NCBI GenBank assembly: GCA_019419555.1
Contig: DXZR01000003.1
Coordinates: 33,364-97,363, forward strand
Source: Collinsella sp.
GTDB lineage: Bacteria > Actinomycetota > Coriobacteriia > Coriobacteriales > Coriobacteriaceae
Length of the DNA: 64,000 nt
Direction: 5' to 3'
The notes under the pieces were generated by a model, which did not search any database, was not told the origin of the DNA, and saw only the letters and a list, made by a program, of their open reading frames with translations. Made by a program: the position numbers and the translations under genes. Of the stretch, positions 25,628-32,951 are shown piece after piece; within the stretch, counting starts at the first letter, position 1; each line of letters starts with the position of its first letter.

Positions 25628-26527
25628 GTGTCCGATCGTCCCAAGGCATCTTCTCCCAAGACGCCTGCGCGCAAAGCTGCCACTGCGGGAGCGCCTGCAG
25701 CGAAGAGCGGCACCGGTTCGTGGCTGGCGGGCTTTATTACCCGTGCCGCTGCCGGTATCGTCTACGCCGTTGTCTTTATCTTGTGCTTGGTTTTGGGTAT
25801 TGTGCCCACGGCCATCTTTGTTTCTGTCATGAGCGGTCTGTGCTGCTATGAGTTTTTCCGTATGACGAGGCTCGATGGCAAGATGGCTAACGAGCGCATG
25901 GGTATCGCTGCCGCCGTACTCTTTCCGCTGTCGGCGTTGGGCGATTCGATGCTGCTGAATGCCCTGCTTTTTGCCCTGATGCTCGCTGTGGGTATTTGGT
26001 ATGTCTGGTCGCCGCGTACCCGCATCTCTGATGTGGCCGTGACGCTCATGGGTCCCATCTACACTGGCTTTATGCTGTCGGCTATCGTGCTGCTGCGCGA
26101 TGCCGTGCCCGGTTTTGCCGGCGCCCTGCTTTCGGTGGGCGTTTGCGCGTCCCTTTGGGTCTCCGATTCGTTTGCCTACATCGTGGGTAGCCGTATCGGC
26201 AAACACAAGATGGTTCCCAAGATCTCTCCCAAAAAGAGCTGGGAGGGGTTTGTCGGCGGCATCCTGGGCTCGGTTTTGATTTGGCTCATCCTGTGGGCGA
26301 CGCACTTCTACAAGCTCAGCCTGCCCTATGCGCTGCTATGCGGCGTGGTCGTGTCCATTTTGGGCGTTATCGGCGACCTCATCGAGTCGCGTATCAAGCG
26401 CGGTGTGGGCGTCAAGGATTCCGGTAACCTTATCCCGGGCCACGGCGGTATGCTCGATCGTAGCGATTCGCTTATCTTCGGCTGCATCACCGCGCAGCTG
26501 ATGCTGATGATCGGAGGCGTGCTGTAA
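25628..26527 (+). CDS. cdsA: Phosphatidate cytidylyltransferase
   Basis: Makes CDP-diacylglycerol from phosphatidate and CTP at the membrane, the branch point for phospholipids. The 299-residue protein has a hydrophilic Ala/Lys-rich N-terminus, about eight membrane segments, and the CdsA signature near the C-terminus (KRGVGVKDSGNLIPGHGGMLDRSDSL). SPKKSWEGFVGG is also typical. GTG at 25628 follows uppS by 2 bases; its stop overlaps the dxr start codon. Confidence 0.94.
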   Translation: MSDRPKASSPKTPARKAATAGAPAAKSGTGSWLAGFITRAAAGIVYAVVFILCLVLGIVPTAIFVSVMSGLCCYEFFRMTRLDGKMANERMGIAAAVLFPLSALGDSMLLNALLFALMLAVGIWYVWSPRTRISDVAVTLMGPIYTGFMLSAIVLLRDAVPGFAGALLSVGVCASLWVSDSFAYIVGSRIGKHKMVPKISPKKSWEGFVGGILGSVLIWLILWATHFYKLSLPYALLCGVVVSILGVIGDLIESRIKRGVGVKDSGNLIPGHGGMLDRSDSLIFGCITAQLMLMIGGVL

Positions 26528-27714
26528 TGTCATTCCAGACGACGTATAGCCCCGATGGACGCCTCCGTGTTGCCATCCTGGGTTGTACGGGCTCCATCGG
26601 CACCCAGGCGCTCGATGTGTGCCGTCAGCATGCCGATCGCCTGCAGGTGACGGCGCTGTCCGTTAACTCCAGTACCTCCGAGCTCGTTGCCGCTGCCCGC
26701 GAGTTCTCGGTTCCGGCGGTTGCCGTGGCCGATGTCGCTCATGGCGATGACGCCGTGCTGCAGGAGTTGCCCGAGGGAACGAAGCTCGGCGTTGGCGCGC
26801 AGGCGGTTTGCGAGCTCGCGCGTCGCGACGATGTCGACTGCGTGCTCGTTGCTATTGTGGGCGCCGCCGGTCTCGAGGCGAGCCATGCGGCCTTGACCTC
26901 AAATAAGCGCCTTGCCCTTGCCAACAAGGAGTCCCTCGTCGTCGGTGGCGACTTGCTTATGCCGTTGGCGCAACCGGGCCAGCTTATTCCAGTCGACTCT
27001 GAGCACTCCGCCATCTACCAGTGCTATCTGGGGGAGAACCCGCGCGAGGCTCATTGTATTTGGCTCACCTGCTCGGGCGGTCCGTTCTTTGGCCGCACGC
27101 GCGACGAGCTAGATCGCGTGACGCGTGCCGATGCCCTCGCACATCCCACGTGGGCCATGGGTGCTAAGATCACCATCGACTCCGCCACCCTCATGAATAA
27201 GGGCCTGGAGCGCATTGAGGCCATGCATCTGTTTAACTGCGACCTCGATTTCATTAACGTGGTCGTGCAGCGTCAGTCCAAGATTCACTCTATGGTCGAG
27301 TTTGCCGACGGCTCCGTGATGGCGCATCTCGGTGCTTCCGACATGCGTATTCCCATCCAGTTCGCGTTCTCGTATCCCGAGCGTTGGGATACCCCGGCGC
27401 CTCGTATCGATTTCCGTGAGCTGGGGCAGCTCACGTTTGATGCTGCCGACATGGATACCTTCCGCTGCCTGGCACTGGCCGAGCGTGCCGGCAAGACGGG
27501 TGGCACCATGCCGTGCGTGCTCAATGCCGCCAACGAGGTCGCCGTCGATGCCTTCCTGCACGATGGCTGCAGCTTTACCGATATCGATCGCATTGTGGAA
27601 TCCTGCATGGATGCCCACGATATGCAGGCGGTCGACTCGTTTGAGCAGCTTCGCGACATCGATGCGTGGGCGCGTGAAAAGGCTGCGCAGGTGCTCGCCG
27701 CAACCCGTTCCTAA
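26527..27714 (+). CDS. dxr: 1-deoxy-D-xylulose 5-phosphate reductoisomerase
   Basis: Second step of the non-mevalonate isoprenoid pathway, producing methylerythritol phosphate with NADPH. Motifs: VAILGCTGSIGTQALDVC (nucleotide binding), LANKESLVVGG, PVDSEHSAIYQCL-like segment (PVDSEHSAIYQCY), the flexible-loop LTCSGGPFFG and MGAKITIDSATLMNKGLE. 395 residues is the usual size. Overlaps the end of cdsA by one base. ispG of the same pathway lies two genes downstream. Confidence 0.96.
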   Translation: MSFQTTYSPDGRLRVAILGCTGSIGTQALDVCRQHADRLQVTALSVNSSTSELVAAAREFSVPAVAVADVAHGDDAVLQELPEGTKLGVGAQAVCELARRDDVDCVLVAIVGAAGLEASHAALTSNKRLALANKESLVVGGDLLMPLAQPGQLIPVDSEHSAIYQCYLGENPREAHCIWLTCSGGPFFGRTRDELDRVTRADALAHPTWAMGAKITIDSATLMNKGLERIEAMHLFNCDLDFINVVVQRQSKIHSMVEFADGSVMAHLGASDMRIPIQFAFSYPERWDTPAPRIDFRELGQLTFDAADMDTFRCLALAERAGKTGGTMPCVLNAANEVAVDAFLHDGCSFTDIDRIVESCMDAHDMQAVDSFEQLRDIDAWAREKAAQVLAATRS

Positions 27715-27739
27715 CCCATAAGGATTGCTTTTTCGTTTT

Positions 27740-29101
27740 ATGGATACTGTTCTGAGCGTTCTCTCATCGGTCTTTTGGGGCCTGCTGATGCTTTCCGTCC
27801 TCGTGTTTTTGCACGAGGGCGGCCACTTTTTGGCGGCGCGTGCCTGCGGCGTCCGTGTGACCGAGTTCTTTTTGGGCTTGCCGTGCCGCTTTGACATCCA
27901 TCACACGTCGCGTCGCATTGGAACCAAGTTTGGCGTGACCCCGCTGCTGCTGGGTGGCTACGCTGCCATCTGCGGTATGGATCCGACCGATGTCTCCTGC
28001 GCCGATCGCGTGCTCGCGGCTATCTATCGTCATGGTCGCGTGACCGTGGGCGACCTTGCTGTCGAGCTCGAGCTATCCGAGGAGGTTGTGCTCGAGGCAT
28101 GCGCCTTGCTCTTGGGTTGGGGCTCTATCGCGCCTTGGTATGAGGAAGGGGAGAAGCCCTCGCCGAGCTACTATCCCACCAAGTATCAGACGCTGCCGCG
28201 AGACGCGGCGGGTTACACCACCTTTGACGGCCGCCGTTTCGATCGAGAGCATGCGACTACCGAGGGCGATGTGTGGGAGCTGCCGTGCGGCGAAGCCGAG
28301 TTCCTTGCGCAAGAGCGTTCGCATACCTATCTGGGCCAGGGTTTTCTCAAGCGCGCCTTTATGCTGCTCGCGGGCATTCTCGTCAATATCCTGACGGGCT
28401 TTTTGCTGCTTATGAGCATCTACTCTATTGCGGGTGTCACCGTGCCGATGGATACCAACGTGATCGGTCAGGTTGACGAGGGGTCTATTGCCGCCAAGGC
28501 GGGTATCGAGGGCGGCGACGCGATACTTTCGGTTGACGGAGTATCGTGCTCTACCTGGATGGACGTTTACGATGCCATCGGCAAGGCCGCCGGTAAGGAC
28601 GATATCGCCATTGAGTATGAGCGCGACGGCAAGCAGCATTCGACCTCGGTTGCGCTCAAAGAGGACGAGCGCCTAGGTGTGTATGCCTCTACGCAGGTGG
28701 TCCGTTTAGACCCCATCACGTCGGCTCGCCTTTCGTTCTCCTATGTCGTGCAGACAGCGGAGGGCGTGATGCGCCTGCTCCAGCCGCAGCATACGATGGA
28801 GATTCTCGATCAGTCTTCTTCGATCGTGGGCATTAGCGTTATGTCCTCACAGGCTGCTGCTGCCGGCCCTGCCACGTTCCTTTCGTTTGCCGCCCTCATT
28901 TCGTTCTCGCTTGGCTTTATGAACCTGCTGCCCATCCCACCACTCGATGGCGGCAAGCTGGTCATCGAGATCATTCAAAAGATTGCTGGCCGCGAGCTTC
29001 CGCTCAAGGTCCAGACGATTGTGAGCTATGTGGGCATCGCGCTCTTTGCGCTGCTGTTTGTCTATATGCTTCGTTCCGACGTCCTTCGATTTATCCTGTA
29101 G
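27740..29101 (+). CDS. rseP: Site-2 protease (RseP/RasP family) with internal insertion
   Basis: Membrane-embedded M50 zinc metalloprotease that cuts transmembrane substrates such as anti-sigma factors. The zinc site is H25-E-G-G-H29 in the first helix, and the third ligand is in PIPPLDGGKL near residue 400. One PDZ domain follows the second helix (VDEGSIAAKAGIEGGDAILSVDG). Unusually, about 115 residues (80-195) separate the LLLGGYAAICGM motif from the second helix. Part of this, 87-134, resembles a winged helix (RVLAAIYRHGRVTVGDLAVEL). Start chosen at ATG 27740; TTG 27725 is in frame but directly abuts AAGGA. The dxr-rseP-ispG order is common in Gram-positives. Confidence 0.9.
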   Translation: MDTVLSVLSSVFWGLLMLSVLVFLHEGGHFLAARACGVRVTEFFLGLPCRFDIHHTSRRIGTKFGVTPLLLGGYAAICGMDPTDVSCADRVLAAIYRHGRVTVGDLAVELELSEEVVLEACALLLGWGSIAPWYEEGEKPSPSYYPTKYQTLPRDAAGYTTFDGRRFDREHATTEGDVWELPCGEAEFLAQERSHTYLGQGFLKRAFMLLAGILVNILTGFLLLMSIYSIAGVTVPMDTNVIGQVDEGSIAAKAGIEGGDAILSVDGVSCSTWMDVYDAIGKAAGKDDIAIEYERDGKQHSTSVALKEDERLGVYASTQVVRLDPITSARLSFSYVVQTAEGVMRLLQPQHTMEILDQSSSIVGISVMSSQAAAAGPATFLSFAALISFSLGFMNLLPIPPLDGGKLVIEIIQKIAGRELPLKVQTIVSYVGIALFALLFVYMLRSDVLRFIL

Positions 29102-29114
29102 GGGAGTGTTTGGA

Positions 29115-30197
29115 TTGTCTTTATCCCATCCTTTGCCTCGCGAGTTGACGCGCCCCGTGCATGTGGGCGGTGTGCTGATCGGTGGCGGCGCGCCGGTGGT
29201 GGTCCAATCCATGACCTGCACCGATACCGCTGACGCCCAGGCAACGCTTGCGCAAGTGTGCGCGTTGGCGCAGGCTGGCTGCGATATCGTGCGTGTGAGC
29301 GTGCCCACCGAGGCCGCGCTTGAGGGTTTCCGCACCATCTGTGCCGAGTCTCCGGTGCCGATCGTCGCCGATATTCACTTTAACCATAAGCTCGCCATCG
29401 GCGCCGTCGAGGCTGGTGCCGCCAAGCTTCGCATCAATCCCGGCAATATCGGCGATTGGGCTAAGGTCGATGCCGTGATCGATGCCGCGGGCGCCGCTGG
29501 GTGCGCGATTCGTATCGGCGTCAATGCCGGTTCGCTCGAGCAGGATATCGCCGAGCGCGACGACCTCACGCAGCCCGAAAAGCTCGTGATGTCGAGCGAG
29601 CGCTTCGTCAAGCACTTTGAGGACCGCGGTTTTACGAACATTGTGCTTTCGGCCAAGGCCCATAGCGTGCAAACGACGCTTGATACCTATCGAGCCCTGT
29701 CGCGTGAGATTCCCCACGTTCCGCTTCACCTGGGCGTGACGGAGGCGGGGACCAAGCTCCAGGGCACCATCAAGAGCTCTGTAGGCTTGGGTATCTTGCT
29801 TTCCGAAGGCATTGGCGACACCATGCGTGTGTCGCTCACAGCCGATCCGGTTGAGGAGCCGCCGGTTGCCTGGGGTATTCTGCAGTCGTTGGGCTTGCGT
29901 CGCCGTGGCCCCGAGATTGTCTCGTGCCCCACATGCGCCCGCTGCCAGGTTAACCTTATTCCCATTGCCGAGGAGGTTACCGAGCGGCTTAAGAACTACT
30001 CCGCGCCGCTTTCGATCGCTGTGATGGGATGTGCCGTTAATGGCCCCGGCGAGGCTTCTGATGCCGATCTGGGCGTTGCTTGCGGACGTGGTCAGGCCTT
30101 GCTCTTTTCGCATGGCCAGATCATTGGTAAAGTAGCTGAGAACCAAATTGTCGACGCGCTTATGGCCGAGGTTGACAAGCTTATTGAGGAGAAATAA
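29115..30197 (+). CDS. ispG: 4-hydroxy-3-methylbut-2-en-1-yl diphosphate synthase
   Basis: Iron-sulfur enzyme of the non-mevalonate pathway (also called GcpE), converting the cyclic diphosphate to HMBPP. Signatures: PVVVQSMTCTDTADAQAT near the N-terminus, VADIHFNHKLAI, KLRINPGNIGD, and the cluster cysteines in SCPTCARC and the MGCAVNGPGEASDADLG segment. TTG at 29115 is the start: GGGGAG precedes it and the family N-terminus follows. 360 residues. Confidence 0.94.
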   Translation: MSLSHPLPRELTRPVHVGGVLIGGGAPVVVQSMTCTDTADAQATLAQVCALAQAGCDIVRVSVPTEAALEGFRTICAESPVPIVADIHFNHKLAIGAVEAGAAKLRINPGNIGDWAKVDAVIDAAGAAGCAIRIGVNAGSLEQDIAERDDLTQPEKLVMSSERFVKHFEDRGFTNIVLSAKAHSVQTTLDTYRALSREIPHVPLHLGVTEAGTKLQGTIKSSVGLGILLSEGIGDTMRVSLTADPVEEPPVAWGILQSLGLRRRGPEIVSCPTCARCQVNLIPIAEEVTERLKNYSAPLSIAVMGCAVNGPGEASDADLGVACGRGQALLFSHGQIIGKVAENQIVDALMAEVDKLIEEK

Positions 30198-31919
30198 ATG
30201 ACCCGAGCAATGTATATGTCTAAGCTTTATGCGCCGACGCTTAAAGAGGATCCGGCGGACGCTGAGCTCGCCAGCCACCGTCTGCTGCTCCGTGCCGGCA
30301 TGATCCGCAAGGAGGCCGCCGGTCTATATTCCTACCTGCCGCTTGCTTGGCGCTCGATTCGCAAGATCGAGAACATCGTGCGCGACGAGATGGACGCCGC
30401 CGGCGCCCAGGAGCTTATGATGCCTATCATGGTCGATGCCGAGTTGTGGCGTGAGTCCGGCCGCATCGACGCCTATGGCAAGGAGCTTGTGCGCTTTGAC
30501 GACCGTCATGGTCGCGAGTTCGTCCTGGGCCCCACGCACGAGGAGACCGTCACGGCCCTGGTGCGCAATGAGCTGCGCTCCTACAAACAGCTGCCCGTCA
30601 ACCTGTACCACATTCAGGACAAGTTCCGCGACGAGTTCCGTCCCCGCTTTGGCCTGATGCGCGGTCGCGAGTTCATCATGAAGGACGCCTACAGCTTCTC
30701 CGCCACGCAGGAGAGCCTGCAGGAGGAGTATGACAAGATGAAGCAGGCCTACGCTAACATCTGCGAGCGCTGCTATATCAAGGCCCTGCCCGTTGTTGCC
30801 GACTCCGGTGAGATCGGTGGCGATACTTCCGTCGAGTACATGGCTTTGGCCGACGCCGGCGAGGCTTCGCTCGTCTACTGCGACGATTGCGGCTTTGCTG
30901 CCGATGACGAGGCGGCAAGCACCAAGGTCGTCGTGACCGAGGGTCCTGGTGACGGTACGCTCACCAAGGTTGAGACTCCGGGCATGGGCACCATTGAGGC
31001 AGTTGCTAAGTTCTTTGGGTTCCCCGAGAACGGCACTCGCAAGTCGCTGGCACTCATCGACGCCGAGGGCAAGCCGGTCGTGGCCATTGTTCCGGGCGAT
31101 CACGAGCTCAACGATTGCAAGGCCGAGCACGTCTTTGGCAAGGGCTATCGCATGATGACCGACGAGGAGCTTCAGGCGAACGGTCTGCACAAGGGCTTTA
31201 TCGGACCGGTTAACCTGCCCGATGGCATTCGTCTGGTGTGCGACGAGAGCCTGCGCGATTCCAAGCAGTGGGCCTGCGGTGCCAACGAGGTCGATTATCA
31301 CTTTACCGGTGCCTGCCCCGAGCGCGACTTTACCGTCGATGAGTGGGCCGATCTGGTCACCGTTGTCGCCGGCGACCCCTGCCCGCACTGCGGCAAGCCG
31401 CTCTCCGCTGCCCGCGGCATCGAGGTCTCTCAGGTCTTCCAGCTGGGCACCAAGTATTCCGAGGCCATGGGTGCCACCTTTATGGACGAGGACGGCAAGG
31501 AGAAGCCGCTCATCATGGGCTGCTACGGCGTGGGTGTGTCCCGCTCGCTCGCTGCCGTCGTGGAGCAGCACAACGACGAGCACGGTATCGTCTGGCCGGT
31601 CTCCGTTGCCCCGTACGAGGTCGCGGTGATTCCGCTCGATCCCAAGAAGGAGGAGTGCGCTACCGTCTGCGAGCAGATCGTTGATGGCCTGTGCGCCGAG
31701 GGTATCGAGGTTGTCGTCGACGACCGCGACGAGCGTCCCGGCTTTAAGTTTGCCGACAACGACCTTATGGGCTTCCCGTATCAGGTCGTTCTGGGTAAGC
31801 GTGGCCTTAAGAATGGCACCGTTGAGCTCAAGGACCGTGCCACGGGTGAGCGCGAGGATGTGGCGATCGACGAGGTCGTCGCCAAGGTCGCCGAGCTTGT
31901 GAAGGCAGCACGCCGTTAA
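30198..31919 (+). CDS. proS: Prolyl-tRNA synthetase (bacterial type with editing domain)
   Basis: Class II synthetase charging tRNA-Pro. 573 residues with motif 2 (FRDEFRPRFGLMRGREFIMKDAYSF), the inserted INS editing domain (about residues 225-405, including VVAIVPGDHELNDCKAEHVFG), motif 3 (MGCYGVGVSRSLAAVVEQ) and the C-terminal anticodon-binding domain (YEVAVIPLDPKKEE). A TTG-free ATG start directly abuts ispG. Last gene of this long block, followed by a terminator. Confidence 0.96.
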   Translation: MTRAMYMSKLYAPTLKEDPADAELASHRLLLRAGMIRKEAAGLYSYLPLAWRSIRKIENIVRDEMDAAGAQELMMPIMVDAELWRESGRIDAYGKELVRFDDRHGREFVLGPTHEETVTALVRNELRSYKQLPVNLYHIQDKFRDEFRPRFGLMRGREFIMKDAYSFSATQESLQEEYDKMKQAYANICERCYIKALPVVADSGEIGGDTSVEYMALADAGEASLVYCDDCGFAADDEAASTKVVVTEGPGDGTLTKVETPGMGTIEAVAKFFGFPENGTRKSLALIDAEGKPVVAIVPGDHELNDCKAEHVFGKGYRMMTDEELQANGLHKGFIGPVNLPDGIRLVCDESLRDSKQWACGANEVDYHFTGACPERDFTVDEWADLVTVVAGDPCPHCGKPLSAARGIEVSQVFQLGTKYSEAMGATFMDEDGKEKPLIMGCYGVGVSRSLAAVVEQHNDEHGIVWPVSVAPYEVAVIPLDPKKEECATVCEQIVDGLCAEGIEVVVDDRDERPGFKFADNDLMGFPYQVVLGKRGLKNGTVELKDRATGEREDVAIDEVVAKVAELVKAARR

Positions 31920-31949
31920 TCGACGATTTCGCTTGTAGTTCGATATACG

Positions 31950-31999
31950 GGACGGCCCCGCATTTCTCCAGATCGGGGAGATGCGGGGCCGTCCTTTTA
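31950..31999 (+). terminator. Intrinsic terminator after proS
   Basis: GGACGGCCCCGCAT (31950-31963) pairs with ATGCGGGGCCGTCC (31981-31994), extended inward by TCTCC and GGGGA, followed by TTTT. Confidence 0.9.
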
Positions 32000-32023
32000 T
32001 CTTGTGGCATCCTCGATATCTAA

Positions 32024-32065
32024 AAGGAAAACCCCACAGCCCATGAGAGCTGCGGGGTTTTCCTT
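32024..32065 (-). terminator. Intrinsic terminator for the minus-strand phosphotransferase gene
   Basis: AAGGAAAACCCC (32024-32035) is complementary to GGGGTTTTCCTT (32054-32065), with CAGC/GCTG pairing inside. On the minus strand the stem ends in TTTTCCTTTT. It could also act on the plus strand. Confidence 0.85.
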
Positions 32066-32097
32066 GTGCCTCCGATGCGAAATAAATCGCTCAGATA

Positions 32098-32862
32098 TTA
32101 CTGATAATCGACGACGTCGATCCAGTTCTTCAGGAACTCATCGTTCACGTTGCGCTTACGAGCGAGCTCGGAAGCGGCGACGATGCTCGTCCACTGACGT
32201 ACGACCTGCATGGGCATGTCGGCGCGGTCGCAGTAGAGCTCCAGGTAGGCCTCAGCCTGATCCTTGCTGTTGAGGGCAAAGAGCAGGTAGGTGGTGGCAA
32301 CGTCGGCAGCAGGGGAGCCCTGGGTGGCGTGTGCCCAGTCGCACACATAGAGCTGGCCGTCGTCGCCGACGATGACGTTGGAGGGGTTGAAATCGCCGTG
32401 GCAGACCTTGAACTCCTTGGTCATGCCGTCCAGACGCTCCTGAAGGTTGTAGCGCGTGGTGGCATTGAGCTGATCAAGGCTGTCGATCATGCGGGCGTAC
32501 TTGTCGCGCTGACGGTTGAGCAGCGGGGAGGTGTAGCCGTGGATCTCGATCTGGAGGTCGACGAACATCTCGAGGTACTCACCAAAGCGCTGGGGCTCGG
32601 CAGTCATCTTCTCGGCGAGGGTGGTGCCCGGAACCTTCTCGGTCACGAGCGCCCAGCCGTTGGCGTTCTCGAGCTGGGAAACCTCGAGCGCCTTGGGGCT
32701 GCGGATGCCGCACTCATTGATGCGGGCAAGATTCAAAGCCTCGTTGAACACGTCGGAGACAGGCTTGGTCTCGTTAAAGACCTTGACAATCTTGTCGCCC
32801 AGGTCGTAAACGACCTTGTTGCCACGGCGGACGAGCTCGGTCTTGGAATCGGGTAGCAGCAT
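32098..32862 (-). CDS. APH/choline-kinase-fold phosphotransferase, substrate unknown
   Basis: 254-residue protein kinase-like (aminoglycoside phosphotransferase fold) protein. The catalytic loop is CHGDFNPSNVIV and the metal-binding aspartate follows in YVCDWAHATQGSPAADVATTYLLF. An ATP-site lysine is likely in YDLGDKIVKVFNE near the N-terminus, and WALVTEKVPGTTLAEKM matches the hinge. Related proteins are annotated as TIGR02172-type phosphotransferases of anaerobes. No substrate is known; antibiotic resistance should not be assumed. It lies downstream of adhE on the same strand but is separated by an 89-base gap with a hairpin; a GAAAGGAT ribosome site precedes its ATG at 32862. Confidence 0.75.
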   Translation of the reverse strand: MLLPDSKTELVRRGNKVVYDLGDKIVKVFNETKPVSDVFNEALNLARINECGIRSPKALEVSQLENANGWALVTEKVPGTTLAEKMTAEPQRFGEYLEMFVDLQIEIHGYTSPLLNRQRDKYARMIDSLDQLNATTRYNLQERLDGMTKEFKVCHGDFNPSNVIVGDDGQLYVCDWAHATQGSPAADVATTYLLFALNSKDQAEAYLELYCDRADMPMQVVRQWTSIVAASELARKRNVNDEFLKNWIDVVDYQ

Positions 32863-32895
32863 GGTTGCATCCTTTCAACGATGCGATAGAAGCGA

Positions 32896-32932
32896 CGGCG
32901 GGGGTGTGTGAAACACCCGTGCACCCCCGCCG
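32896..32932 (-). other. Strong GC hairpin between adhE and the phosphotransferase gene
   Basis: CGGCGGGGGTG (32896-32906) and CACCCCCGCCG (32922-32932) form an 11-base stem. On the minus strand no T-run follows, so it may stabilise the adhE mRNA end or weaken read-through rather than terminate. Confidence 0.55.
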
Positions 32933-32951
32933 CAAAAAACCGTGCTAAAAA

